This document shows, piece after piece, positions 24,353 through 32,641 of a stretch of 64,000 bases of DNA. A program made the position numbers and the translations under genes. Source of the DNA: Rhodovulum bhavnagarense (GTDB lineage Bacteria > Pseudomonadota > Alphaproteobacteria > Rhodobacterales > Rhodobacteraceae); NCBI RefSeq assembly GCF_004343505.1, contig NZ_SLXU01000007.1, positions 1 through 64,000 on the forward strand. The letters run 5' to 3'. How positions within the stretch are numbered: the stretch's first letter is position 1; each line of letters begins with the position of its first letter. The notes under the pieces were generated by a model. That model saw nothing but the letters and a program-made list of their open reading frames with translations, was not told the DNA's origin and did no database searches.

Positions 24353-25450
24353 ATGGGTATTTTCGACTTTCTCTCCGGTGAATTCATCGACGTCATCCAC
24401 TGGACCGACGACACCCGCGACACGATGGTCTGGCGCTTCGAGCGCGAAGACCACGAGATCAAGTATGGCGCCAAGCTGACCGTGCGCGAGGGCCAGGCCG
24501 CCGTCTTTGTCCACGAGGGTCAATTGGCCGACGTCTTTACCCCCGGTCTTTACATGCTGGAAACCAACAACATGCCGGTGCTGACCACCTTGCAACACTG
24601 GGATCACGGGTTCAGATCGCCGTTCAAGTCCGAGATCTATTTCGTCAACACCACGCGGTTCCACGATCTGAAATGGGGCACCAAGAACCCGGTGATCCTG
24701 CGCGATCCCGAATTCGGCCCCACCCGCATCCGCGCCTATGGCACCTATTCGGTACGGGTGACGGACCCGGCGCGCTTCCTGGTGGAAATCGTCGGCACCG
24801 ACGGCGAATTCACGATGGACGAGATCAGCTATCAGATCCGCAACATAATCGTGCAGGAATTTTCCCGCGTTATCGCGGGCGCGGGAATCCCGGTGCTGGA
24901 CATGGCCGCCAATACCGACGACTTGGGGCGCCTGGTCGCGGCGGAGGTCTCTAAGACGCTGGCCGGTTACGGCCTCGCGATGCCGGAATTCTATATCGAG
25001 AACATCTCGTTGCCTCACCCCGTCGAAAAGGCGCTGGACAAGCGCACCTCGCTGGGGCTGGCAGGCGATCTGGGACAGTTCACGCGTTATTCCGCCGCCG
25101 AGGCCATGACGAGCGCCGCGCAGGCCCCTGCCGGGGGCGGCATGGCCGCCGGTCTTGGCGCGGGCATGGGGATGGCGATCGGGGCGCAGATGGGGCCTTG
25201 GGGCGCCATCCCTGCACCGGTTCAGCCCCCGCCCCCACCGGTCGAACATGTCTGGCACATCGCCGAGAACGGTCAGACACGGGGGCCCTTCAGCCGCGCC
25301 ACAATGGGCCGAATGGCCGCCGATGGCAGCCTGAGACGCGAAACCCATGTCTGGACGCCCGGCCAGGACGGCTGGCTGCGCGCCGAGGACGTGCGCGAGC
25401 TGGCCCAGCTTTTCACCGTCGCGCCCCCGCCCCCGCCACCGGGTGTCTGA
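24353..25450 (+). CDS. SPFH-domain protein with C-terminal GYF_2 domain (virion-core-protein-like, YdjI family)
   Basis: The 365-residue protein begins MGIFDFLSGEFIDVIHW. An SPFH/band-7-like domain (about 20-240) includes VREGQAAVFVHEGQLADVFTPG and KSEIYFVNTTRFHDLKWGT. A Gly/Ala/Met-rich linker (about 255-290) follows, then a Pro-rich stretch and a GYF_2-like domain (VWHIAENGQTRGPFS, HVWTPGQDGWLRAEDV). The family is called virion core protein in databases and is homologous to Bacillus YdjI. SPFH proteins usually form membrane-associated oligomers; GYF domains bind proline-rich ligands. The protein ends in seven prolines nearly in a row, so it could self-associate. Confidence 0.82.
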   Translation: MGIFDFLSGEFIDVIHWTDDTRDTMVWRFEREDHEIKYGAKLTVREGQAAVFVHEGQLADVFTPGLYMLETNNMPVLTTLQHWDHGFRSPFKSEIYFVNTTRFHDLKWGTKNPVILRDPEFGPTRIRAYGTYSVRVTDPARFLVEIVGTDGEFTMDEISYQIRNIIVQEFSRVIAGAGIPVLDMAANTDDLGRLVAAEVSKTLAGYGLAMPEFYIENISLPHPVEKALDKRTSLGLAGDLGQFTRYSAAEAMTSAAQAPAGGGMAAGLGAGMGMAIGAQMGPWGAIPAPVQPPPPPVEHVWHIAENGQTRGPFSRATMGRMAADGSLRRETHVWTPGQDGWLRAEDVRELAQLFTVAPPPPPPGV

Positions 25451-25494
25451 CCTGCGCGGCCCGGTCCTGAACTTTGGCGGAAAAGGCGGTCCTG

Positions 25495-26583
25495 ATGCCC
25501 CGCTCATCCCGATCCGAACACCGTTTTCCCTGCGACCAATGCGGGGCGGATTTCCGCTTTTCTCCGTCAGAGGGACGGCTGGTTTGCGACCATTGCGGGC
25601 AGAGTGCCAAGATCGACGATGACGGCCCCGGCCCCGATGGGATTGCCGAAAATGACTTTCTGGCCGCGCTGAACGCCAAGACACCGCAGGCCGAGGCCGA
25701 AAATATCGACCGCCTGAAATGCCCCAATTGCGGCGCCGAGCTGGAACTCGACCTTGGGGCCCATGCCGGCGAATGCCCGTTCTGCGCCACGCCCATGGTG
25801 ACCGATACCGGCCCCCAACGCCTGATCAAGCCCCGCGCCGTGATCCCTTTTGCCCTGGAGGAACGCGAGGCCCAAAAGGCAATGACCGACTGGCTGGGCG
25901 GGCTGTGGTTCGCCCCGAACGGGCTGCGGAACCATGCCCGCAAGGGCCGCCGGATGCAGGGCGTCTATGTCCCTTACTGGACCTTCGACGCCGACACCCA
26001 AAGCCGCTATTCCGGCGCGCGCGGCATGGTAGTGCGTGAGAACAACCGGGTGCCCCGCAACGGTCAACCCCGGACCGTAAGGGCACAAAAAATCCGCTGG
26101 ACCCCGGTTTCGGGCCATGTAGCCCGGTTCTTCGACGATATTCTGGTGCTGGCCGCGACAAGCCTTCCCAAATCCTATACCGACGCGCTGGAGCCGTGGA
26201 ATCTTTCGGCGCTGCGCCCCTACCACCCCGAATACCTGGCCGGCTTTCGCGCCGAGGGCTACACGATGGACCTCTCCGAGGGCTATGACGAGGCGCGCGC
26301 CAGGATGGACCGGGCAATCCGGCACGACGTGCGCCTTGACATCGGCGGCGACCGGCAGCGGATCGAAACCCTGGACACCCAGGTCCGCGGCGTGACCTTC
26401 AAGCATGTGCTGCTTCCGGTATGGACGGCCGCCTACAAGTATCGCGGCAAGACCTACCGCTTTGTCGTGAACGGCCAGACCGGACGGGTAAGGGGCGAAC
26501 GGCCCTGGTCAGCGTGGAAAATCGCGCTGGCCGTGCTGCTGGCGGCCGGTCTCGGCTATCTCGCAGCGTTCTGGCAGGGCTGA
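25495..26583 (+). CDS. zinc-ribbon protein with C-terminal membrane helix (TFIIB-type zinc finger family)
   Basis: The protein has 362 residues from ATG 25495, with AAAAGGCGG upstream; a TTG at 25474 is an alternative. Two zinc-ribbon pairs lie at the N-terminus: CDQC/CDHC (about residues 13 and 32) and CPNC/CPFC (about 76 and 93). A long domain with VYVPYWTFDADTQSRYSGARG, ILVLAATSLPKSYTDAL and FKHVLLPVWTAAYKYRGKTY follows. A single helix at the extreme C-terminus (ALAVLLAAGLGYLAAFW) anchors it in the membrane. In other genomes this family travels with SPFH and TelA proteins. Function is unknown. Confidence 0.78.
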   Translation: MPRSSRSEHRFPCDQCGADFRFSPSEGRLVCDHCGQSAKIDDDGPGPDGIAENDFLAALNAKTPQAEAENIDRLKCPNCGAELELDLGAHAGECPFCATPMVTDTGPQRLIKPRAVIPFALEEREAQKAMTDWLGGLWFAPNGLRNHARKGRRMQGVYVPYWTFDADTQSRYSGARGMVVRENNRVPRNGQPRTVRAQKIRWTPVSGHVARFFDDILVLAATSLPKSYTDALEPWNLSALRPYHPEYLAGFRAEGYTMDLSEGYDEARARMDRAIRHDVRLDIGGDRQRIETLDTQVRGVTFKHVLLPVWTAAYKYRGKTYRFVVNGQTGRVRGERPWSAWKIALAVLLAAGLGYLAAFWQG

Positions 26584-26699
26584 GCGAACACGGTCACACA
26601 ACCCGGCACAGGTTGCACCCCCGCCTTTCAGGGGGCAATCATGCCAAGGCAACAGGCCCGAGCGGCAAGATGCGAAACGGGCAATCGGGAGTAGGCCAG

Positions 26700-27623
26700 A
26701 TGATCCTTTGCGCGGGCGAAGCCCTGGTGGACATGCTGCCGTGCAAGACGGCCGAGGGCGCACCCGCCTTTACCCCGCATCCCGGTGGCGCGGTCTTCAA
26801 TACGGCCGTCGCGCTGGGGCGGCTCGGGGCGCGGGCGGGGTTGCTGGCCGGTCTGTCCACCGGCATGTTCGGCGCGTTGCAAGAGCAGACCTTGACCGGA
26901 TCGGGGGTCGACATCACGCTTTGCCCCCGCTCGGCACGCCCTTCAACGCTGGCCTTCGTCACGCTGACGGACGGGCAGGCGCGCTATGAGTTTCACGACG
27001 AGAATACCGCGGGTCGCATGCTGACAGATACCGACCTGCCGATGTTACCCGACGCGGTAGAGGCGGTGTTCTGCGGTGGGATCTCGCTGGTGACCGAACC
27101 CTGTGGCAACGCCTTCGAGGCGCTGTTTGCGCGCGCGCAAGAGGCGCGGGTGACAATGCTCGACCCCAATATCCGGCCGGGCTTCATCGTCGACGAGACC
27201 CGTTATCGCGCCCGTATCGCGCGGATGATCGCCGCGGCCGATATCGTCAAGATGTCGGATGAAGACCTGCACTGGCTGGAAGGTCAGGGCGAGGCGGCAG
27301 AACTGGCGCAAAGACTGCTGGCGCGGGGGCCGCGACTGGTGCTGGTGACACGCGGTTCGGCAGGGGCCAGCGCCTTTGGCAAGGCGGCAGAAGCCCATAT
27401 CGCGGCCCCACAGGTCGAGCTGGTCGATACCGTCGGGGCGGGCGACACCTTCAACGCCGGAATCCTGGCCGCACTGCAAGAGGGGGGCAAGCTGAACAAG
27501 ACCGCGATCCCATGGCTGTCCGCCACGACCCTGGAAAATGCGCTTGACCTCGCGGCGCGTGCCGCGGCCGCCACCGTCACACGCGCGGGCGCAAACCCGC
27601 CCTGGGCAGGGGAGCTGGCATGA
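26700..27623 (+). CDS. PfkB-family sugar kinase (fructokinase-like)
   Basis: The protein has 307 residues from ATG 26700 (GGGAG and AGG upstream). It begins [15 protein letters not shown], typical of PfkB kinases, has [18 protein letters not shown] near residue 28, and the C-terminal signature [18 protein letters not shown] with catalytic Asp near residue 250. A fructokinase or ribokinase-like role is likely; the sugar cannot be assigned. The gene overlaps dtd by four bases (ATGA). The gap between the zinc-ribbon gene and this one holds a CCCCC/GGGGG inverted repeat at about 26617-26634. Confidence 0.88.
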   Translation: MILCAGEALVDMLPCKTAEGAPAFTPHPGGAVFNTAVALGRLGARAGLLAGLSTGMFGALQEQTLTGSGVDITLCPRSARPSTLAFVTLTDGQARYEFHDENTAGRMLTDTDLPMLPDAVEAVFCGGISLVTEPCGNAFEALFARAQEARVTMLDPNIRPGFIVDETRYRARIARMIAAADIVKMSDEDLHWLEGQGEAAELAQRLLARGPRLVLVTRGSAGASAFGKAAEAHIAAPQVELVDTVGAGDTFNAGILAALQEGGKLNKTAIPWLSATTLENALDLAARAAAATVTRAGANPPWAGELA

Positions 27624-28057
27624 GGGCCCTGGTTCAACGTGTCAGCGAGGCCGCGGTCCGGGTTGACGGCGCATCGTTGGGCGAAATCGGGCCGGGGCTG
27701 ATGATCCTGGTCTGCGCGATGGCGGGCGACGGAACGGCACAGGCGGAAAAGCTGGCTGGCAGGATCGCGAGGATGCGCATCTTCAGGGATGCAGATGACA
27801 AGATGAACCTGTCGATTCTGGACACCCACGGCGCCGCGCTGGTGATCAGCCAGTTCACGCTGGCCGCCGATACAGCACGCGGCAACCGGCCCGGCTTTTC
27901 GGCCGCTGCCCCCCCGGCCGAGGCAGAGCGCCTGTACGAACATTTCGCGCAAGCGCTGCGCGCACAGGGCATCGCGGTCGCCACCGGACGGTTCGGGGCT
28001 GATATGAAAGTGTCGCTGGTCAATGACGGGCCGGTGACGATCTGGATCGAGGCATGA
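27620..28057 (+). CDS. dtd: D-aminoacyl-tRNA deacylase
   Basis: The 145-residue protein is DTD, which removes D-amino acids from tRNA. It begins [17 protein letters not shown] and carries the [23 protein letters not shown] segment containing the SQFTL motif near residue 78, and [16 protein letters not shown] at the end with the NxGPVT motif. Length is standard. It follows the sugar kinase with an ATGA overlap and ends 6 bases from the convergent ruvB. Confidence 0.95.
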   Translation: MRALVQRVSEAAVRVDGASLGEIGPGLMILVCAMAGDGTAQAEKLAGRIARMRIFRDADDKMNLSILDTHGAALVISQFTLAADTARGNRPGFSAAAPPAEAERLYEHFAQALRAQGIAVATGRFGADMKVSLVNDGPVTIWIEA

Positions 28058-28063
28058 GGCGCC

Positions 28064-29092
28064 TCAATCCTCGAACAGGCCGCCCTGCCCCGGCGTCCGG
28101 GGCGCGGGCAGGCCAAGATGCGCCCAGGCCTTGGCCGCCAGCATCCGCCCGCGCGGGGTGCGCTGGATCAGGCCCTGTTGCAGCAAGTAGGGCTCGATCA
28201 CCTCTTCCAGCGCGTCGCGGGATTCCGACAGCGCCGCGCTGATCGTTTCGATTCCGACCGGGCCGCCGCCGTAATTGTCAGCGATCAGGCGCAGGTAACG
28301 CCGGTCGGCACCATCCAGCCCCAAAGCGTCCACTTCCATCCGGGTCAGGGCGTGATCGGCCACGGCGCGGGTGATCCGCCCCTCGCCCTCGATCAGCGCG
28401 AAATCCATCACCCGGCGCAGCAGGCGCCCCGCGATACGCGGCGTGCCGCGCGCCCGGCGCGCGATCTCGCGCAGGCCCTCGGAATCGGCCGGCACCCCCA
28501 TCAGCCGCGCGCCACGGCCAACGATCTGTTCCAGTTCCCCGGCCGTGTAGAATTGCAACCGCACCGGAATACCGAAGCGGTCGCGCAACGGCGTGGTCAA
28601 CAGGCCCAGCCGGGTGGTCGCGCCGACCAGCGTGAAGGGCTGCAACTCGATGCGCACGGTGCGCGCGGCCGGGCCTTCGCCGATCACCAGGTCCAGCTCG
28701 AAATCCTCCATCGCCGGGTACAGCACCTCCTCGACCACGGGGCTGAGGCGGTGGATCTCGTCGATGAACAGGACATCGCGCGCCTCAAGGTTGGTCAGGA
28801 TCGCGGCCAGGTCGCCCGCCTTGGCCAGAACCGGCCCCGAGGTCATGCGGAAATTGACGCCAAGTTCCCGCGCCATGATCTGCGCCAGCGTGGTCTTGCC
28901 GAGGCCCGGCGGGCCATGGAACAGCGCGTGGTCCATCGCCTCGCCCCGGCGCCGTGCACTTTCGATAAAGACGCGCAGGTTGGCGCGGGCCTCGGCCTGG
29001 CCGATGAAATCGCCCAGATGCTGGGGGCGCAGGGCGCGGTCGGCATCCTCGGGCTGGGCCTCGGGGCGCAGGGTGGGGTCTGGCGTGGTCAT
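28064..29092 (-). CDS. ruvB: Holliday junction branch migration helicase RuvB
   Basis: The protein has 342 residues from ATG 29092 (GGGGAG 8 bases upstream). It is an AAA+ ATPase with Walker [15 protein letters not shown] near residue 56, Walker [11 protein letters not shown] near residue 108, the sensor motif [20 protein letters not shown] and the C-terminal winged helix ([31 protein letters not shown]). It drives branch migration with RuvA. Its start overlaps the stop of a 54-codon frame between ruvA and ruvB. Confidence 0.97.
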   Translation of the reverse strand: MTTPDPTLRPEAQPEDADRALRPQHLGDFIGQAEARANLRVFIESARRRGEAMDHALFHGPPGLGKTTLAQIMARELGVNFRMTSGPVLAKAGDLAAILTNLEARDVLFIDEIHRLSPVVEEVLYPAMEDFELDLVIGEGPAARTVRIELQPFTLVGATTRLGLLTTPLRDRFGIPVRLQFYTAGELEQIVGRGARLMGVPADSEGLREIARRARGTPRIAGRLLRRVMDFALIEGEGRITRAVADHALTRMEVDALGLDGADRRYLRLIADNYGGGPVGIETISAALSESRDALEEVIEPYLLQQGLIQRTPRGRMLAAKAWAHLGLPAPRTPGQGGLFED

Positions 29093-29253
29093 TCGCAACT
29101 CCCCGCGCATGGTTGCCCGCGCAGCGGGGGCTGCCTGCCCCCGCACCCCCGGGGATATTTTTCCCAAAGCATTCGAACCTGCTTTGATCCAAATATCCTC
29201 GCCGAAGGCGTTTTTTTGCGGCCCATGCCGCCCATCTCGACGATGAGGCGCAT
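29089..29253 (-). CDS. small 54-residue frame bridging ruvA and ruvB, built from an intergenic repeat
   Basis: ATG 29253 starts 3 bases after the ruvA stop, with AAAGGA 6 bases upstream. The stop overlaps the ruvB start as ATGA. The predicted peptide begins [17 protein letters not shown] and is basic and Gly/Cys-rich; its middle ([18 protein letters not shown]) is simply the translation of the inverted repeat at 29153-29198. The signals for translation are good, yet the content is repeat-derived. It may serve to couple ruvB translation to ruvA rather than to make a functional protein. Confidence 0.4.
   Translation of the reverse strand: MRLIVEMGGMGRKKTPSARIFGSKQVRMLWEKYPRGCGGRQPPLRGQPCAGSCE
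29153..29198. repeat. imperfect inverted repeat of the Rhodobacterales GGATATTT type
   Basis: The left arm GGATATTTTTCCCAAAGCA (29153-29171) and the reverse complement of the right arm, GGATATTTGGATCAAAGCA (29180-29198), agree at 15 of 19 positions around an 8-base spacer. A run of C (29146-29150) precedes the left arm. The same core appears as single copies at 14929 and 40044. I know closely similar GGGGATATTT...CAA motifs from intergenic regions across Rhodobacteraceae; their role is not known to me. Confidence 0.6.
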
Positions 29254-29256
29254 TCG

Positions 29257-29928
29257 CTATCCTTTCGGCGCGAGCAGTTTAAGCGCCGCGCGGATCAGCG
29301 CGGGCGTATCGGCCTGCGGCGCCGCACCCGCAGCCTGGGCCACGGCCTGCGCGGCTTCGGAGGGGGCATAGCCAAGGTTGCCCAGCGCCGACAGCGCCTC
29401 GGCCTGTGCCGAAGCCGCAGAAGGGGGGCGCTGCCCGGGCGCGGGGCCGACAGGATTGGGCGGGGGCGCCATGTCGACGGTTGAGATCCCGGTCGCCTCT
29501 TGCAGGCTGCCGCCCAATGCCATCACCCCGGGCGCCTTGTCGCGCAGTTCGTTCACCACGCGCTGCGCGATCTTGGGACCGATGCCCGGGGCGGCCTTGA
29601 TGGCGCCCCAGTCGCCCAGCGCGATCGCACGACTGACCCCCTCTGGGCCCAGCGTGCCGAGGATGGCCATCGACGCCTTGGCCCCGATCCCCTGGACACC
29701 GACCAGCAAGCGGTGCCATTCGCGTTCGAGCAGTGTCGGGAACCCGAAAAGTTGCAGCAGGTCTTCGCGCACCAGCAACTCGGTGTAAAGCGCCACGGCC
29801 TCGCCCGGCCCCGGCAGGCTGGCCAGCGTGCGCTCGGAGACGTGGACCTCGTAGCCGACCCCGCCCACGTCGATCATGACCCGGTCGGTCCCGCGATGAA
29901 CAAGGCGTCCCGCCAGCCGCCCGATCAT
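29257..29928 (-). CDS. ruvA: Holliday junction DNA helicase subunit RuvA
   Basis: The protein has 223 residues from ATG 29928, which overlaps the ruvC stop by four bases; the frame continues upstream only as a shadow of ruvC. The OB-fold domain is [28 protein letters not shown], the two helix-hairpin-helix motifs are [17 protein letters not shown] and [17 protein letters not shown], and domain III lies at the C-terminus ([19 protein letters not shown]). A Pro/Gly linker separates domains II and III. It targets RuvB to Holliday junctions. Confidence 0.96.
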   Translation of the reverse strand: MIGRLAGRLVHRGTDRVMIDVGGVGYEVHVSERTLASLPGPGEAVALYTELLVREDLLQLFGFPTLLEREWHRLLVGVQGIGAKASMAILGTLGPEGVSRAIALGDWGAIKAAPGIGPKIAQRVVNELRDKAPGVMALGGSLQEATGISTVDMAPPPNPVGPAPGQRPPSAASAQAEALSALGNLGYAPSEAAQAVAQAAGAAPQADTPALIRAALKLLAPKG

Positions 29929-30431
29929 GCGCCAGCCCGGGCCAGCGCCGCGGCCAGCCGCCCGCCGGTCTGCATGTGATGGGCATGGCAAAGCGCCACC
30001 GCAAGCGCGTCGGCGGCATCCGCGCCGGCGATCGCCACGCCGGGAAATTGCAGCCGCACCATGTGATCGATCTGCCGCTTGTCGGCATGTCCCACGCCCA
30101 CAACGGTCTTTTTCACCGCGTTCGGCGCGTATTCGCCCACCTCCAGGCCCGCCCGCGCCGGCACCAGAAGCGCGATACCGCGCGCCTGTCCGAGTTTGAG
30201 CGTGCCCGCGGCATCGCGATTGACGAAGGTCTGTTCGACCGCGGCCGTGTCCGGGGCGAACCGCAAAACGATGTCGGTCAACTGATCGTGCAGGGACAAC
30301 AGCCGCGCCGCCAGTGCCCCCTCGCCTGACGGGCACAGCCCGTTGGCGACATGGGTCAGCCTGCTGCCCGTTGCCTCGATCACGCCCCAGCCGGTGGTAC
30401 GCAGGCCGGGATCGATCCCCAAAACACGCAT
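29925..30431 (-). CDS. ruvC: crossover junction endodeoxyribonuclease RuvC
   Basis: The 168-residue RuvC resolvase has catalytic acidic residues in [16 protein letters not shown] (Asp7), [10 protein letters not shown] (Glu about 66) and the C-terminal [17 protein letters not shown]. It cuts four-way junctions formed in recombination. It is the first gene of the ruvC-ruvA-ruvB operon, and a candidate LexA box lies 38 bases before its ATG. Confidence 0.96.
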   Translation of the reverse strand: MRVLGIDPGLRTTGWGVIEATGSRLTHVANGLCPSGEGALAARLLSLHDQLTDIVLRFAPDTAAVEQTFVNRDAAGTLKLGQARGIALLVPARAGLEVGEYAPNAVKKTVVGVGHADKRQIDHMVRLQFPGVAIAGADAADALAVALCHAHHMQTGGRLAAALARAGA

Positions 30432-30468
30432 CCTCGCGCCCCGATCACTCCGTCTGTTTCAGCGGTTA

Positions 30469-30483
30469 GCACGAAAAGAGAAC
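30469..30483 (-). promoter_or_regulatory. candidate LexA (SOS) box upstream of ruvC
   Basis: On the minus strand the sequence GTTCTCTTTTCGTGC matches the alphaproteobacterial LexA consensus GTTC-N7-GTTC at 7 of 8 fixed positions. It sits 38 bases before the ruvC start in a 130-base intergenic region, where a repressor would overlap the promoter. SOS control of ruvCAB would make biological sense. The single mismatch lowers confidence. Confidence 0.4.
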
Positions 30484-30561
30484 ATCGGCCAGCAGGAATG
30501 CGGCGCATCCGGGGGGGCAAGGCGGGCCCGCCATGTTCCGGGAACGAAAATGTTGGTTCTT

Positions 30562-30918
30562 TCAGCCCCGCCCCCGGGCCGGGACCATCTCACGCAATGC
30601 GTCGCCCAGCCATGCGGTGAGGGGATCGACCTGCATCACGTAAGCCCCGGCACGTTCGACCAACGACCCGTCAGCGGCCCGCGCCAGGCGGTCGTTGTAA
30701 TCCAGCGCCCCGACCTGTGACAGGATCAGCGCCTTGATGACCAGCACCGAAGCCGCGACCACGATCAACGGACGAAGGATCGGCAAGCGCGCGCGATTTC
30801 GGCGCGTGTAGCAGGACCGGCCGATCGTGCCCGGCGCCTCGAAGCCGAAACCGCGCCGGTGCATCCGGTCAAGCCGCGCAAGGCGGCCGTGAAATTCTCG
30901 CATCTGCGGATCGTACAT
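30562..30918 (-). CDS. hypothetical single-pass membrane protein
   Basis: The protein has 118 residues from ATG 30918, with AAGGGAG 7 bases upstream. A basic N-terminal third (HGRLARLDRMHRRGFGF, CYTRRNRARLP) precedes a helix at about residues 53-72 (LRPLIVVAASVLVIKALIL) and a periplasmic tail (DYNDRLARAADGSLVERAGAYVMQVDPLT). I do not recognise the family beyond its similarity to small Rhodobacteraceae membrane proteins. It lies between prmA and ruvC on the same strand. Confidence 0.65.
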   Translation of the reverse strand: MYDPQMREFHGRLARLDRMHRRGFGFEAPGTIGRSCYTRRNRARLPILRPLIVVAASVLVIKALILSQVGALDYNDRLARAADGSLVERAGAYVMQVDPLTAWLGDALREMVPARGRG

Positions 30919-30982
30919 GGCACGCTCCCTTGTGCCCCACCGTGGCCACAATGCGATGAAATCAGGGCAGAAATATGACCAC

Positions 30983-31855
30983 TCAGGCAGTTTTTCGTAG
31001 ACAAAGAGTTGTCCAGTCGCCGATTTCCTCGGCGGCGTGAACGGTGAGGCCATGTTCGGCATAAGCGGCGCAGACCTCGTCGGCCTGTTCGTTCAGAAGG
31101 CCAGACAGGATGGCAATACCCCCCGATGACAGGGCCGCGGCCATGTCGGCGGCAAGTGCGATCAAGGGGGCCTTGAGGATATTGGCAAAGATCAGGTCAA
31201 ACGGCGCGGCCGCGGCAAGATCTGGATGGTCAAGGCCCGTGGCCTCAAGACAGCGGACTCGCCCCGCCAGGCCATTGGCCACGACATTCGCCTCGGCCAC
31301 CTCGACGGCAACAGGATCGATATCGGAGGCCAGAATGGGGACATCCCACAAATGCGCCGCCGCCATGGCCAGAACCGCCGTACCACAGCCTATATCGGCA
31401 ACTGCGCGGGGACGGATGCCCTGCACCGCCAGCCGGTCCAGCGCCCGCAAACACCCCTGGGTGGTGCCGTGATGACCGGTCCCAAAGGCCATCGATGCCT
31501 CGATCAACAGGCCGATCCTGTCCTCGGGCAGCTTGTCGGCATCATGGCTGCCATAAACGAAGAAGCGCCCCGCCTCGACCGGGGCAAGTTCCCGGCGCAC
31601 TTTTGCGACCCAATCCGTTTCCGGCAATTGCGAAACGGTGAAATCGCGCGCGCCATGCATCGCCGCCAACAACGCCAGTCCCGCCGCGTCGGGCGTTTCG
31701 GTAAAATAGCCGCCGACTTCCCAGAGGCCAGAGCCATCCTCGATCTCGAAGACGCCCACGCCGGTCGGTTCGGGATCGAGTTGTTCCATCGCGGCGGCCA
31801 GCGCCTCGGCCTGGTCCTTGCCGGTCAGCGTGGTCAGGGCGGTAAAGGTGGGCAT
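30983..31855 (-). CDS. prmA: ribosomal protein L11 methyltransferase PrmA
   Basis: The protein has 290 residues from ATG 31855 with AAAGGA 7 bases upstream. The C-terminal SAM-dependent methyltransferase domain shows AFGTGHHGTTQGCLRAL, VADIGCGTAVLAMAAAH (SAM-binding) and the FANILKAPLIALA motif IV segment. The N-terminal half is the L11-recognition region. PrmA trimethylates ribosomal protein L11. The annotation is secure. Confidence 0.92.
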   Translation of the reverse strand: MPTFTALTTLTGKDQAEALAAAMEQLDPEPTGVGVFEIEDGSGLWEVGGYFTETPDAAGLALLAAMHGARDFTVSQLPETDWVAKVRRELAPVEAGRFFVYGSHDADKLPEDRIGLLIEASMAFGTGHHGTTQGCLRALDRLAVQGIRPRAVADIGCGTAVLAMAAAHLWDVPILASDIDPVAVEVAEANVVANGLAGRVRCLEATGLDHPDLAAAAPFDLIFANILKAPLIALAADMAAALSSGGIAILSGLLNEQADEVCAAYAEHGLTVHAAEEIGDWTTLCLRKTA

Positions 31856-31918
31856 GGGGCATCCTTTCGCTGGGTTCGGGGCCGCGATAGACCCCACCCT
31901 GCCCACCGTCAAGCGCGC

Positions 31919-32569
31919 TCAGGCCCCGGTACCGATGGGGCACACAACCCCGGTGCCGCCCAGACCACAATAGCCGCCCGGATTCTTGGCTAGGTATTGC
32001 TGGTGATAGCCCTCGGCGTAGTAGAAATGCGGCGCGGGCAGGATTTCGGTGGTGATCGCGCCATGGCCGGCCGCACGCAGGCGCGCGGCATACAGCTCAC
32101 GGCTGGCCTCGGCGACCTGGCGCTGCGGCTCGCCAAAGGTGTAGATACCCGATCGGTACTGTGTACCCCGGTCATTGCCCTGGCGCATGCCCTGGGTCGG
32201 GTCGTGCCCCTCCCAGAAGGTGCGCAGCAACTCGTCGTAGGAAATAACGGCCGGGTCGTAGACCACGCGCACCACCTCGTTATGGCCCGTGCGGCCGGTG
32301 CAGACCTCTTCATAGCTGGGGTTGGGGGTAAAGCCCGCCGCATAGCCAGCCGCCGTCATCCACACACCGGGCAGTTGCCAGAACATCCGTTCCACGCCCC
32401 AGAAACAGCCCATGCCGAAGATCGCCTCTTGCATGCCCTCGGGAACGGGGGCCTTGAGCGGACGGTGAAAGACGAAATGTGTCTCGGCGGTCGCGATAGG
32501 GTCGCGGCGCCCTGGCAAGGCTTCGGTCGGGCTGATCATGTCGGTCTTGCGGCTGAAAAGCGAAAACAT
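31919..32569 (-). CDS. msrA: peptide methionine sulfoxide reductase MsrA
   Basis: The 216-residue protein contains the MsrA active-site motif [13 protein letters not shown] with catalytic Cys near residue 54, then [28 protein letters not shown] and the C-terminal [20 protein letters not shown] with the resolving cysteines. It reduces the S-form of methionine sulfoxide using thioredoxin. No signal peptide is seen, so it is cytosolic. It lies 63 bases upstream of prmA. Confidence 0.95.
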   Translation of the reverse strand: MFSLFSRKTDMISPTEALPGRRDPIATAETHFVFHRPLKAPVPEGMQEAIFGMGCFWGVERMFWQLPGVWMTAAGYAAGFTPNPSYEEVCTGRTGHNEVVRVVYDPAVISYDELLRTFWEGHDPTQGMRQGNDRGTQYRSGIYTFGEPQRQVAEASRELYAARLRAAGHGAITTEILPAPHFYYAEGYHQQYLAKNPGGYCGLGGTGVVCPIGTGA

Positions 32570-32641
32570 GGCGTCTCCTGCAAACTCTGGCTGTTCCGGG
32601 ATATAGCGTGCCCGGACGAAAGGCCCACAGGCTGTGCGCGC

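Noticed and set aside
24215-25684. 489-codon minus-strand frame opposite the SPFH gene
   Set aside because: It is antisense to a clear SPFH-GYF gene and spans its intergenic borders; no motifs are seen.
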